DNA of 64,000 bases from JBBIPA01 sp963820495 (GCA_963820495.1 CAWGAF010000001.1:1302001-1366000); one strand, 5' to 3'. Numbered from the stretch's first letter, positions 17,587 through 27,113 are shown. Notes: a model not told the origin generated them from the sequence alone. Made by a program: numbers and translations.

Positions 17587-18639
17587 TTAAAGCCCAAGCA
17601 CAGGATAAAGCGAGTTAAAATCCAGATATTTATCCAGAATATCCTCGAATTTCTTTAGTTTCCTGGAGCTATTAAATGCGCTGTTGGCTAAAAGGTGTTC
17701 AATGGCAGCAACAGTATCCGAAGTACCTTTTGATACTACCATTACCGGTACATGTTTACTTTCCGACTCAGAAACTACAGTCGCCAGAGGTCTGGCATTG
17801 TTAGTAATTACCAGACATTTTGTTGGAGTCTGTAAAGCAGCTAATTGCATATCAGGTCGATCACCACGGATTATGACCGCCTTGTCTCTCTTGTGATTGA
17901 AATATTCTATTCCTGAGTCGATAGTCATGGCGCCCAGCATGATATTCTCTACTAGCTCATCGGCATTCTCCGGACAGGTCAGAATATTCCCACCAAGCGC
18001 TTCAGCCATTTCTTCAACGCTGACTCCAAGCAAGCTTCGCACTTCTGGAATTATGCCTAGGATTTTTATTCCAGCTTTTTCAAATGAGGTAGTTATGTTT
18101 TGCTTTACCGTTGCAATTTGTGGCTCTGGTACAAAGTTAATGATTATTCCCAGCAATCTCTGTCCCAATTCCTCAGCTACTCGAGCTATATCTGATGGAG
18201 CTAAACCAGGGAAGTAACGGAGTAAAATAATGACTTTGGTATCTAGGGCTTCAGCAACATTGTAGCAAGCTAGAGTAGCTACATTGTCTATAACTAAACC
18301 GCTAATCCCTTCTATGATGATGATATCTTTGCCTTTTGATATGCGAGCGTAGTTTTTCTTAATTTTTTGAACTAATTCCTCTGGGTTATCGGTTAGACTT
18401 TGCCAGAGTTCATGAATTGATAATGAGGTAGGAGAAAGCAGCTCAGCGGATTCTTCCAACTCCAAAGCTTCTTTGACAAAGCTGGCATCCTTGTAGCCAT
18501 TTGTATTGCTGCCATCTGTGAGTTGGATTGGTAAGAAATAGCCTACTTTTTTACCTAGGCCGAGCAATTTCCTCCCTATGCCAGTACATAAGGCTGTTTT
18601 TCCAGCGGTTTCTCTAGAAGCTATGAGCAAACTGACCAT
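17587..18639 (-). CDS. AAA/BioD-like and DRTGG domain protein (phosphotransacetylase N-terminal-like)
   Basis: A 350-residue protein related to the N-terminal half of long bacterial phosphotransacetylases (COG0857). The first ~200 residues form a BioD-like P-loop NTPase, with SRETAGKTALCTGIG. A DRTGG domain follows (about 215-320), containing LLGVSVEEMAEALGG and IRGDRPDMQLAAL. The catalytic acetyltransferase domain is absent. Stand-alone proteins of this kind are thought to be regulatory or nucleotide-sensing. A GGAGGAG ribosome site precedes the ATG. Confidence 0.8.
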   Translation of the reverse strand: MVSLLIASRETAGKTALCTGIGRKLLGLGKKVGYFLPIQLTDGSNTNGYKDASFVKEALELEESAELLSPTSLSIHELWQSLTDNPEELVQKIKKNYARISKGKDIIIIEGISGLVIDNVATLACYNVAEALDTKVIILLRYFPGLAPSDIARVAEELGQRLLGIIINFVPEPQIATVKQNITTSFEKAGIKILGIIPEVRSLLGVSVEEMAEALGGNILTCPENADELVENIMLGAMTIDSGIEYFNHKRDKAVIIRGDRPDMQLAALQTPTKCLVITNNARPLATVVSESESKHVPVMVVSKGTSDTVAAIEHLLANSAFNSSRKLKKFEDILDKYLDFNSLYPVLGL

Positions 18640-18685
18640 GTCTCCTCCTGTTGGAAAAACTTCGGTATTATATCATTCTTTGCTC

Positions 18686-18714
18686 TTTACAACCAAGTTA
18701 AAGCAGCTTATAAT
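18686..18714 (+). promoter_or_regulatory. Promoter of greA-lysS-serS
   Basis: TTTACA (18686-18691), exactly 17 nt, TATAAT (18709-18714). The transcript should start near 18721, about 70 nt before the greA ATG, leaving room for the leader hairpin at 18736-18766. Confidence 0.75.
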
Positions 18715-18735
18715 GTTATCTAAGTTTCATTTGCT

Positions 18736-18766
18736 GACTGAGAGTATTGTTGCTCTCAGTCTTTTT
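18736..18766 (+). terminator. Terminator-like hairpin in the greA leader (candidate attenuator)
   Basis: GACTGAGAG (18736-18744) and CTCTCAGTC (18753-18761) form a 9-bp perfect stem with an 8-nt loop, followed directly by five T. It lies between the greA promoter and start codon. The only other flanking gene points away, so the hairpin can act only on the greA transcript. Escherichia coli greA has a comparable leader terminator yielding the GraL RNA; the sequences need not be related. Confidence 0.65.
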
Positions 18767-18792
18767 ACTATCTTCTAAAGCGAGGGCATCAC

Positions 18793-19260
18793 ATGGTACA
18801 AAAGAAGATTCACGTTACCAAACAAGGTTTAGAAAAGTTGGAATCAGAACTGAAGCAGCTTATTACAGTTCAAAGATCGGAGGTGGCTGAGAAAATTAAG
18901 CGAGCCAGGGAAGTAGGTGGTACTGAGAATAATGCTGAATATGATGATGCAAAAAATGAACAGGCCTTTGTTGAGGGCAGAATACTAATGTTAGAAAATA
19001 TTATCAAGAATGCCACGATAATAGAGTCGCCAGCTATACCCGGTGTAGTTGAACTGGGGGACAAAGTTCTTATTCGGAATCAGGATGGCAAGATTGAGCA
19101 ATTTACTATTGTAGGCAGTACAGAGGCAAACCCCGTTGAAGGCAAGATTTCTAACGAGTCACCAGTAGGTTGTGCTCTTTTGGGGAAGAAAGCCGGCGAT
19201 AAAGTTGTAGTCCAAACTCCTGCAGGATTGATTAAGTTGCTGATAATGGAAGTAAGCTGA
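18793..19260 (+). CDS. greA: Transcription elongation factor GreA
   Basis: A 155-residue GreA that rescues backtracked RNA polymerase by stimulating transcript cleavage. The N-terminal coiled coil carries the acidic tip ENAEYDDAKNEQAF around residues 50-63, and the C-terminal FKBP-like domain has SPVGCALLGKKAGD. It heads a probable operon with lysS (5 nt downstream) and serS. Its leader contains a terminator-like hairpin, which would allow autoregulation. Confidence 0.95.
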   Translation: MVQKKIHVTKQGLEKLESELKQLITVQRSEVAEKIKRAREVGGTENNAEYDDAKNEQAFVEGRILMLENIIKNATIIESPAIPGVVELGDKVLIRNQDGKIEQFTIVGSTEANPVEGKISNESPVGCALLGKKAGDKVVVQTPAGLIKLLIMEVS

Positions 19261-19265
19261 GCATC

Positions 19266-20744
19266 ATGTCAAGGTTAGAGCGCATTGTTGAACAGCGCTT
19301 GGAGAAGCTGCAGAGGATTCAGTCACGGGGAATTAACCCGTACCCTAGTTTGTACCACCGTAGCCACACTGCGCAGGAAGCAGTAGCCATTTTTCAGCAG
19401 CAGGAAAAAGCAGCACAAGCTATTCCCACTATTGACGTAAGCCTTGCTGGCAGGATTACCGCTAGCCGTTTTATGGGTAAAATAGCTTTTATGGATCTAC
19501 GTGATGGCTCAGGCAAGATTCAACTCTTTTTTAGCCATGACTTGCTTGGCGATGAAAGATATGAGTTCCTACATGACTTGGACATAGGCGACATAATCGG
19601 TGCCACAGGTAAGCTTTTCAGCACAAAGACTGGTGAAATAACGCTTCAAGTGAGTGATTTCATCCTGTTAACCAAGTCGCTTCATCCATTGCCTGAAAAA
19701 TGGCATGGGTTGGCAGACGTGGAGAAACGTTATCGACAACGTTACCTTGACTTAATTTCAAATGAGGAAGCCAAGCCCATTTTCATAAGCCGTAGCAAGG
19801 TGATTACAGCGTTGCGTAATTTTTTAAATAAGCAGGGATTTATTGAAGTGGAAACACCGGTATTACAACCCATGGCAGGTGGAGCATTAGCCCGTCCTTT
19901 TGTCACCCATCATCATGCTCTTGACCAGAGTCTTTACCTGCGTATTGCCCTGGAGCTTTACCTTAAGCGGCTAATAGTAGGCGGTTTCGATAAAGTCTAT
20001 GAGATCGGACGTGTATTCCGCAATGAAGGCATCTCCGTAAAACACAATCCTGAATTCACTATGCTGGAAAGCTATCAGGCTTATGCCGATTATAACGACA
20101 TGATGAAGTTGGTTGAGGACATGGTGTGCTATATAGCTCAAGAGGTTGTGGGTGATACCAAGGTAAAATACGGTCCGGATCTCATTAATCTTAACCCCCA
20201 GTGGAAACGGCTTTCTTTACGTGATGCAATAAAGGAGCTTGGAGGGCTTGATTTTGAGGAGTACCCAGAAGCTGATTCATTGCGAAAAAAGATGGAGCAA
20301 CTGGGTATGGAAGTCGACCCGAATAAAGGAAGAGGTAGGCTTATAGATGAATTGGTATCAACTTTGGTTGAACCTAATTTGATACAGCCAACCTTTCTCG
20401 TTGATTATCCAGTAGAGATGTCACCTCTGGCTAAAATCAAGCCAGGGAGTATGGGCCTGGTTGAGCGTTTCGAAGCTTTTATTGGAGGTATGGAGATAGC
20501 CAATTCCTTTACTGAGCTTAATAACCCATTGGAGCAGGAGGAAAGATTTCATCGTCAGTTGGAGGAGCGTGCTTTACCTGATGAAAATAGGGAGGTTATT
20601 GACGATGATTTCCTTCTGGCTTTAGAATATGGTATGCCACCAACTGGTGGCTTAGGGGTAGGTGTAGACCGTTTAGTGATGCTAATCACTGACAAACAAT
20701 CAATCCGTGAAGTAATACTATTCCCCCAACTTAAGACACGATAG
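19266..20744 (+). CDS. lysS: Lysyl-tRNA synthetase (class II)
   Basis: A 492-residue class II LysRS. An OB-fold anticodon-binding domain (about 55-150, with AGRITASRFMGKIAFMDLRD) is followed by the catalytic domain with motif 1 (FIEVETPVLQP), motif 2 (GRVFRNEGISVKHNPEFTML) and motif 3 (GLGVGVDRLVML). It charges tRNA-Lys. It sits 5 nt after greA and 18 nt before serS. Confidence 0.97.
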   Translation: MSRLERIVEQRLEKLQRIQSRGINPYPSLYHRSHTAQEAVAIFQQQEKAAQAIPTIDVSLAGRITASRFMGKIAFMDLRDGSGKIQLFFSHDLLGDERYEFLHDLDIGDIIGATGKLFSTKTGEITLQVSDFILLTKSLHPLPEKWHGLADVEKRYRQRYLDLISNEEAKPIFISRSKVITALRNFLNKQGFIEVETPVLQPMAGGALARPFVTHHHALDQSLYLRIALELYLKRLIVGGFDKVYEIGRVFRNEGISVKHNPEFTMLESYQAYADYNDMMKLVEDMVCYIAQEVVGDTKVKYGPDLINLNPQWKRLSLRDAIKELGGLDFEEYPEADSLRKKMEQLGMEVDPNKGRGRLIDELVSTLVEPNLIQPTFLVDYPVEMSPLAKIKPGSMGLVERFEAFIGGMEIANSFTELNNPLEQEERFHRQLEERALPDENREVIDDDFLLALEYGMPPTGGLGVGVDRLVMLITDKQSIREVILFPQLKTR

Positions 20745-20762
20745 GCAGGGTGTCTTTATATT

Positions 20763-22028
20763 ATGATTGATATAAAGTTTATCCGTGATAATCCAGATTT
20801 AATTCGCCAGACGCTGAAAAATCGCAATGACAGCGCGCCGCTTGATGAAATAATAGCCCTTGATGAGCGCTATCGTATGTCACTTCAACAGTCAGAGACT
20901 TTACGAGCCAGGCGTAACGAAGTTAGTAAACAAATTAGCAAGATGAAGGATAAACCTTCGGAACTAATTGCTGAAATGCGGCAGGTTGGCGAACAGATTA
21001 ATTCTTTGGAATCTGAAGTTGCCCGGATTTGGACGGAGTTGGAAGAACACCTTCTGCGATTACCTAATATCCCTGACCCCCAGGTACCTGTGGGTAAGGA
21101 TACAACGGACAATATAGTAGTGCGCTCCTGGGGTGAGCCACGAAGCTTTACCTTTACCCCACTGCCTCATTGGGACCTAGGGGAAAAATTGGATATTATA
21201 GATTTTAAGCGGGGCGTTAAGCTTTCTGGTACACGTTTTTATGTTTTAAAAGGATTAGGGTCTCGGCTGCAGCGAGCACTTATTAACTTTATGCTCGACC
21301 TTCATGCAAAAGGGCATGGTTATACTGAGGTTTATCCTCCGTTCATGGTGAAGCGTGAGTGTATGATTGGTTCAGGCAATTTGCCTAAATTTGCAGATAA
21401 CCTGTACCATGACGATGAAGATGATTTATGGTTTGTACCTACTGCTGAAGTACCAGTGACCAATTTGCACCGCGATGAAATATTACCTCCTGACACTTTG
21501 CCTATATATTATGTTGCTTATACCGCCTGCTTCCGACGCGAAAAGATGGCAGCAGGCAAAGATACCCGTGGTATTAAGAGAGGGCATCAGTTTGATAAGG
21601 TTGAGCTTTATAAGTTCACTGAGCCGCAAACTTCTATTGAAGAGCTGGATGGAATGGTGAGCGATGCTGAAGACGTTTGTCAAAAGCTCGGTATTCCTTA
21701 CCGCGTGGTTCAGCTATGTACCGGTGACCTGGGCTTTGCCTCTACTAAAAGCTTTGACATAGAAATGTGGGCTCCTGGCTGCGGCGAATGGCTGGAAGTA
21801 AGCTCATGTAGCAATTGTGGTGATTTTCAAGCTAGGCGTGCTAATATTCGCTATCGCCCTGAAGCTAATGCTAAGACGCAGTTTGTGCATACTCTTAACG
21901 GTTCTGGTCTGGCTCTGCCTCGAGTAGTTATATCCCTTTTGGAGAATTATCAGCAGGCTGATGGTAGCATAGCAGTGCCGGAAGTGCTGAGACCATATAT
22001 GGGGGTTGATATAATCGGAGGAGCTTAA
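20763..22028 (+). CDS. serS: Seryl-tRNA synthetase
   Basis: A 421-residue class II SerRS. The N-terminal long coiled-coil arm (about 25-100) binds the tRNA-Ser variable arm. The catalytic domain has motif 2 around TACFRREKMAAGKDTRGIKR and motif 3 LNGSGLALPRVVISLLE. It is the last gene of the greA-lysS-serS run. Confidence 0.97.
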   Translation: MIDIKFIRDNPDLIRQTLKNRNDSAPLDEIIALDERYRMSLQQSETLRARRNEVSKQISKMKDKPSELIAEMRQVGEQINSLESEVARIWTELEEHLLRLPNIPDPQVPVGKDTTDNIVVRSWGEPRSFTFTPLPHWDLGEKLDIIDFKRGVKLSGTRFYVLKGLGSRLQRALINFMLDLHAKGHGYTEVYPPFMVKRECMIGSGNLPKFADNLYHDDEDDLWFVPTAEVPVTNLHRDEILPPDTLPIYYVAYTACFRREKMAAGKDTRGIKRGHQFDKVELYKFTEPQTSIEELDGMVSDAEDVCQKLGIPYRVVQLCTGDLGFASTKSFDIEMWAPGCGEWLEVSSCSNCGDFQARRANIRYRPEANAKTQFVHTLNGSGLALPRVVISLLENYQQADGSIAVPEVLRPYMGVDIIGGA

Positions 22029-22104
22029 GATTTGACGCATCGCCGATAATTGGTATTAGTGTTACTGAAAAGTCGAAAAGCCACAAATAAGGAAAAATAA
22101 TAAG

Positions 22105-23883
22105 TTGCAACCAAGATCAAACCTGCCACCAGAGCCAAATGTAACCCGCTGTCCTAATCCTAGATGTGGTGCGCTCAAAGACGCTAATACGGCGGTCTGT
22201 CCGCATTGTGGTGAGAGATATTGCCCTAGTGGGCACCTCCTCAAGCCATACTCTAGGATTTGTCGGGTTTGTAATTGGGAAGACCGTAACTTTAAGCCAT
22301 CTTCTCTAGGTAAAATGGCTGGTTCTGTAAGTTCTAAGCCAGATGAAACCAAGACGCACAAGGTGCAATATGAGTGCCCTCAATGTCATAACCCTGTGGA
22401 GGAAGGCGATAAAAGGTGCCCTATTTGTGGATGGCTAGCCGATTGGCAGTATAGTGGAGAATTCCGGGATAAAAAAACATTGGAAAGGGTACCCGATATC
22501 GTTTCACCAGTATCTCAAAGGCACTTGGATAATGATATGGGAAGGCGTACTCCAGTAGGAGAATCGGCATCTTCGCAGCTAAAGGACTTCGCACACAAAG
22601 ATTGGAAACATAATGTATTCTCAAGCGATAGTGTGCTTGTACATAAAAAAAAGGATAGACGAGATAGAGGATGGGGAAATAAAGCCGCGGGAACTACGGG
22701 AGGTTCTTCTGAGAGTTCAAAAGATAGACTTTTAGTTGCTGTCAGAATTGCGGCGGTTGTTGTTTTTATTGCTATTATCGCCTTTGTCATATTAATGTAC
22801 AAAGAGAATATCCAGTCAGCTATATCATCAGTATTTTCAAAATCTACACCTACAATACACGTGGCTTCAGACGTTGTTCCTCCTGAAATAGACCAGATTT
22901 CAGCTTCTGAAATAACACAGGACAGCGTTATCATCACCTGGGTTACCGATGAGCCAGCAACCAGTCAGGTTGAGTATGGTACGAGTACTAACTATGGTAG
23001 CGCCACGGATCCTGACGAAAAATTAGTGACTACTCATAATGTTAAACTGAGTGCCTTAAGCCCTGGTACAACGTATTATTTTGCAGTGATGTCGAAAGAT
23101 ACCAGTGGTAATCCAGCTACATACAGTACAGTTGAGAAATTCACCACAGCAACTCCGCCAGATACAACGCCGCCGATAATTAGTGAAGTTAAGATCGCTG
23201 ATGTTTCTGACTCAACTATTACTATTACCTGGGTAACGGATGAAGAAGCTACCAGCCAGGTTGACTACGGAAAAACCGCTTCTTACGGTTATACAATCCC
23301 TCCAGTCGATAGTCTTATTACTAACCACAGTGTTACCCTGAGTGGGCTTGAAGCGGATAAAACTTATTACTTCAGGGTAAAGTCAAAGGATGCCAGTGGG
23401 AACGAAGCGGTATTTGATGCAAACCAATCATTCAAAACTCTATCGCCTATTTCCACAGGCCCCAGTGTAGGTAAACGCGCCCCCGATTTCACGGTATATA
23501 ATCTTGATGGTGATCAATCAGTTACTTTGAGCAAGTTGCGGGGCAAAATAGTTATGGTTAACTTCTGGGCGCCTAGTTGTGGTGCTTGTGTGGCGGAAAT
23601 GCCTGAAATCGATGCTGTTTACAAAACGTGGTCAGGTTCAAAAGAATTGGAAGTAATTGCTATCGGCGGAGGTTATGAGATATATATCCGGAATATGATA
23701 GAAGAAGAGGGCTGGACGCTGCCCATCTTCCACGATCCTGACGGTATTGCGTTCGAGTCGTACCAGATTAGCAATATACCCAGGACATTTTTTATTGACA
23801 CTAAAGGCATTATCAGAAAGATTGAATTGGGACGTTTTGATAACAAGGATCAAATTATAGAAGCCCTTAATTCTCTTCAGTAA
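22105..23883 (+). CDS. Zinc-ribbon/transmembrane/FN3/TlpA-like thioredoxin fusion protein (copy 1)
   Basis: A 592-residue single-pass membrane protein. The cytoplasmic N-terminus has zinc ribbons: Cys16/21/32/35, a further Cys40/53/56 group and a YECPQC...CPICGW ribbon at ~88-110. One helix (~211-232) follows. The external part has two FN3-like domains of the purple-acid-phosphatase type (~252-345 and ~352-448; ITWVTDEPATSQVEYG, TTYYFAVMSKD). The C-terminal AhpC/TlpA-type domain (~453-592) carries the redox pair in APSCGACVAEMP (Cys ~491 and ~494) and IPRTFFIDTKG. It starts with TTG; the ribosome site is weak. The arrangement repeats in the gene at 24578. The combination suggests an outward-facing thiol-redox function tethered to a cytoplasmic zinc module; the actual role is unknown. 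Confidence 0.85.
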   Translation: MQPRSNLPPEPNVTRCPNPRCGALKDANTAVCPHCGERYCPSGHLLKPYSRICRVCNWEDRNFKPSSLGKMAGSVSSKPDETKTHKVQYECPQCHNPVEEGDKRCPICGWLADWQYSGEFRDKKTLERVPDIVSPVSQRHLDNDMGRRTPVGESASSQLKDFAHKDWKHNVFSSDSVLVHKKKDRRDRGWGNKAAGTTGGSSESSKDRLLVAVRIAAVVVFIAIIAFVILMYKENIQSAISSVFSKSTPTIHVASDVVPPEIDQISASEITQDSVIITWVTDEPATSQVEYGTSTNYGSATDPDEKLVTTHNVKLSALSPGTTYYFAVMSKDTSGNPATYSTVEKFTTATPPDTTPPIISEVKIADVSDSTITITWVTDEEATSQVDYGKTASYGYTIPPVDSLITNHSVTLSGLEADKTYYFRVKSKDASGNEAVFDANQSFKTLSPISTGPSVGKRAPDFTVYNLDGDQSVTLSKLRGKIVMVNFWAPSCGACVAEMPEIDAVYKTWSGSKELEVIAIGGGYEIYIRNMIEEEGWTLPIFHDPDGIAFESYQISNIPRTFFIDTKGIIRKIELGRFDNKDQIIEALNSLQ

Positions 23884-24117
23884 TAACCCGCCATCGCTCA
23901 AAAGCTTATTATCCGAAATACTCCGTTATTTAATTCCAAGCATGCTTGCTAATCTAGTGGTCCTTATTTGATATTGGGTTCCCGCCGGGCAAGCAGCCTG
24001 TGGGAGATTTTTAATATTTGCTTTACTTGTATTTATTGTAGTAAAGTCATGTGGTATTATAGTATAAATGGGTGGAGGATTAATAAGTAATATTGATGAC
24101 CGAGAAATAAAAAGAGG

Positions 24118-24498
24118 ATGCAGCAAGTTAAGTGCTTTAACTGTAATTCGACGAATGCTGAAGGCTTAAATTTTTGTACTAATTGTGGCTCCAGATTGGG
24201 TACTCCCTGTCCTCAATGTGGTTCAATCGTTCCACCGGACTCCAGATTCTGTCCAGAATGTGCCCGTCTCTGCGGTTCTGGTCGATTTGGCAAGGCGCAG
24301 CATAAAATTGACGCAACAAATAAAACAGTGGACTGCCCTAAGTGTGGCTTGCCAGATAATTCTGGACGGCGATTTTGTACCGCTTGTGGTGCCAGATTAG
24401 GCATTCCTTGTACTCAATGTGGAGCCATAGTTGATCTTGTCGCGGGATTTTGTACTAACTGCGGCTGTGTTGTACAGTCCGCTAAAGTCGATAGATAA
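24118..24498 (+). CDS. Double zinc ribbon protein
   Basis: A 126-residue protein made of two DZR units, each with four CxxC knuckles: CFNCNS...CTNCGS..CPQCGS...CPECA, and CPKCGL...CTACGA..CTQCGA...CTNCGC. No membrane segment or other domain is present. It lies between the two zinc-ribbon/thioredoxin fusion genes and shares their ribbon style, so it may interact with them or be a source of their N-termini. A TATTATAGTATAAAT stretch upstream could hold a promoter. Confidence 0.8.
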   Translation: MQQVKCFNCNSTNAEGLNFCTNCGSRLGTPCPQCGSIVPPDSRFCPECARLCGSGRFGKAQHKIDATNKTVDCPKCGLPDNSGRRFCTACGARLGIPCTQCGAIVDLVAGFCTNCGCVVQSAKVDR

Positions 24499-24577
24499 TA
24501 ACTTAAGTAAGGAGAAATGACAAAGGTAGTAAGAATGGTAGTTAACTACCAAGAAATAGTGGGGGAGTGCCGGTAGG

Positions 24578-26383
24578 ATGCAGCCAAAACCCAATATAGC
24601 TTTTTGTCCTAACTGCCGCAAACCTAAGGATCCCAAAGAGGTAACTTGTAGCCAGTGTGGTACCAGGGCATGTCCTAATGGTCACACCATGGCTTCCAGG
24701 ATTTGTTCGCTATGTGGTTGGGAAGACCGTAGCTGGAGACCACAGACAAGAAGTTATTCTCCAGCAGCTCCAGTTCAGAAACCACAAGAGGTTCCTGACG
24801 CTAAGGAAAGCGTATGCCCTAGGTGTAAGGTTAGAACTGTATTTACATCTGGGCGTTGCCTTAATTGTGGCTATATCTCCGAAACTGATCGATACAATGG
24901 AAAGCAGCAAAAGGCAACAGGCTCTGTATCCCAGGCTGGTAGTACCTTTCAACCAGAAATGCAGCACGATGTTGTCCAGCAGCAATTCCCAGGCGTTCAC
25001 GATGCCAGGCGGGAATATGTGTGTCCCAGATGTGGGGCTAAAGCTGACCCAAGGGCTGGAGGTTGCCAGAATTGTGGATATATAGGTTCACTGGAATATG
25101 AAATACCTAAACAGCAGATACCCGGCAGTGTGCCGCCGGCACAGTCAGCGGCTTCGACAGGACAGCAGAGCTTCGGTGGACAGCGATTCATCCATGCACG
25201 TGATATGAGTCCGGGCCGTGTTTGTCCGTTTTGTGGTGGCGATGTGCCATCTGATTCCAAATTCTGTCAGCGATGTGGTAAACCTAGTGGTTCAGGTCGC
25301 CAGCATGAGCAATTTATATTGGCCACTGATAGAGCAATGAGAGGTGAACCAATGACAATGGGCCAGATGACACCATCAATGGACACCGCTTATGCGGCGG
25401 AATCTGCTCAGGGCACAATGGGAATGTTTATGCCTGAAGCAGGGGGCATTTCGATCTCCGAAAGAGAATTCCCACGGGAGAGAGGAAAGGGCAAAAGAGC
25501 CAAAGAAAAGGGGTACCTAAAGGAGAGAAAGGGTTTTCCTAAGGGGCTTTTGGCTGCTATTTTCATAGTTGCTGCTGCGCTTGTAGCTATGATTATGGTT
25601 ATTTTCAGCCAGGTTACCTCTACACCTACATCAACAACCCCAACTCCCACCGTGGATAAAACACCGCCGGAAATTTCGGAAGTCGCTATTTCCAGTGCTG
25701 CAGGGTCATCTGCGCTTATTGAATGGACGACGGATGAGAAAGCTACCAGTCAGGTCATGCTGTGTGACCCGAGCGGTACCTGTACCTGGACGGAGCCTGA
25801 CGCAACCCTGGTTAAATATCACACTGTTAATGTAAATGACATCAAGCTTGATGTTAACTATCATGTTACCGTTAAGTCTATAGATGCCAGCGGGAACGAA
25901 AATTCGTTTGAGACGGAACACATTTTTGCAACAGAAGCTCCGCCGGATAACATACCGGTGGGCTATGAAGTTGGCAACCGTGCTCCTGATTTCACCTTAG
26001 AAGACCTGGGTGGAAACAACGTGGTGTTAAGCAGTTTCAAGGGCCAAAAGATAGTGATGGTCAATTTCTGGGCAGTGACATGTGGTTCCTGTGTTGCTGA
26101 ACTGCCTGCTATCGAAGAGGTTTATCAAGCTCGCTCAGGTACAGTGGAAGTACTGGCGGTTAATGCTGGGGAAACTAAGACAGCGGTACAATCCTTTATA
26201 GATGGCACGAGTTATAATTTTACTGTTCTTCTTGATTCGGAGGGGGTTGCCAGAGCTGCTTTCAATGTCCCTAATTGGCCCAGGACATTTTTTATTGATA
26301 AGACAGGCATAATCAAGAACATAAAAATCGGTCAATTTGCCAATAAAGCCGAAATAGATACTATCTTAAATAGTATACAATGA
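24578..26383 (+). CDS. Zinc-ribbon/transmembrane/FN3/TlpA-like thioredoxin fusion protein (copy 2)
   Basis: A 601-residue paralogue of the 22105 protein. The N-terminal half holds about four zinc ribbons (from CPNCRKPKDPKEVTCSQCG near residue 11 to CPFCGGDVPSDSKFCQRCG near residue 213), separated by Gln/Pro/Met-rich linkers. After a basic stretch there is one helix (~322-343), a Thr/Pro hinge, a single FN3-like domain (IEWTTDEKATSQVMLC) and a C-terminal TlpA-like domain (~463-601) with VTCGSCVAELP (Cys ~502/505) and WPRTFFIDKTG. The copy differs by having one FN3 unit rather than two and more ribbons. It follows the double-zinc-ribbon gene by 79 nt. Confidence 0.85.
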   Translation: MQPKPNIAFCPNCRKPKDPKEVTCSQCGTRACPNGHTMASRICSLCGWEDRSWRPQTRSYSPAAPVQKPQEVPDAKESVCPRCKVRTVFTSGRCLNCGYISETDRYNGKQQKATGSVSQAGSTFQPEMQHDVVQQQFPGVHDARREYVCPRCGAKADPRAGGCQNCGYIGSLEYEIPKQQIPGSVPPAQSAASTGQQSFGGQRFIHARDMSPGRVCPFCGGDVPSDSKFCQRCGKPSGSGRQHEQFILATDRAMRGEPMTMGQMTPSMDTAYAAESAQGTMGMFMPEAGGISISEREFPRERGKGKRAKEKGYLKERKGFPKGLLAAIFIVAAALVAMIMVIFSQVTSTPTSTTPTPTVDKTPPEISEVAISSAAGSSALIEWTTDEKATSQVMLCDPSGTCTWTEPDATLVKYHTVNVNDIKLDVNYHVTVKSIDASGNENSFETEHIFATEAPPDNIPVGYEVGNRAPDFTLEDLGGNNVVLSSFKGQKIVMVNFWAVTCGSCVAELPAIEEVYQARSGTVEVLAVNAGETKTAVQSFIDGTSYNFTVLLDSEGVARAAFNVPNWPRTFFIDKTGIIKNIKIGQFANKAEIDTILNSIQ

Positions 26384-26504
26384 GAACTATAATTGCTGCA
26401 TAATACATTTCCTCTCCTCTTCCTTATTGTATAGCCGCTAAATTACTGGCGGTGGACATTTTAAAACTGGCAGGACGAATATTACACAAATGCTGTCGAG
26501 AACA

Positions 26505-26954
26505 CTATCTAGGCTTAATGTCCAGAAGAATAAAACCGCTCTCCTGGTCTCTAACGCGGGTAACATCTGCACCCACTATCTCATAAATGATAACCTCACC
26601 AACCAGCCAGGTAGAAACGCCTGGCCTCAGGCATCCAGTCATGGTTGCTCCTGATCTGCCCAGAGCAGCATGCATATGCAATACAGGCTTGCCATCCTCA
26701 TCAGGAGCCAGCACACCCACTCCCACCACTTCATGTGCGCCGTCTAATGGCAGAAGCATCGGTTGGGGTGGCATTTCGTTTGAATCTCTGGGACCTACAA
26801 CTACCTCGCCAGTATCAATTCCACCTACCATAATAACATGCCCTACAGATATCTTATTGTCCTCGGCAAAACGCTCAATACAGGATGGCACAATATCCCC
26901 ATGCTCAAGTCTTATAACAAAGGCTCGGCCTATTCGCCCTTCACATGCTTTCAT
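26505..26954 (-). CDS. PPC/DUF296 domain protein
   Basis: A protein of about 149 residues made of a single PPC (DUF296) domain, the fold of archaeal and bacterial DNA-binding-protein homologues of plant AHL proteins. Visible features are FVIRLEHGDIVPSCIERFAEDN near the start, VLAPDEDGKPVLHMHAALGR and the C-terminal strand region EVIIYEI. The conserved LHMHAALGR histidines suggest metal binding. A longer start at 27023 is possible, but the ATG at 26954 has an ideal AAGGAGG site. Function unknown. Confidence 0.82.
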   Translation of the reverse strand: MKACEGRIGRAFVIRLEHGDIVPSCIERFAEDNKISVGHVIMVGGIDTGEVVVGPRDSNEMPPQPMLLPLDGAHEVVGVGVLAPDEDGKPVLHMHAALGRSGATMTGCLRPGVSTWLVGEVIIYEIVGADVTRVRDQESGFILLDIKPR

Positions 26955-26994
26955 TAGAAGCCTCCTTTTATCATTAACACAACAACCAGTTGAC

Positions 26995-27023
26995 ACTTTA
27001 AGTTGATAAGACGTCTTTGTCAA
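26995..27023 (-). promoter_or_regulatory. Promoter of the DUF296 gene
   Basis: On the minus strand TTGACA (27023-27018), 17 nt, TAAAGT (27000-26995), about 40 nt before the ATG at 26954. Its position supports the shorter start of that gene. Confidence 0.6.
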
Positions 27024-27113
27024 GTACTTCGAGAGGAGTATTGCTTACCCTTATCGCCAAATAGTCTATCTTCTTGACACTTCGTATCCTGCGATGATAG
27101 ACTCCACTTACCT

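Noticed and set aside
26955..27023. Longer N-terminus of the DUF296 protein
   Set aside because: The extra residues overlap a good promoter and the internal ATG has a perfect ribosome site.
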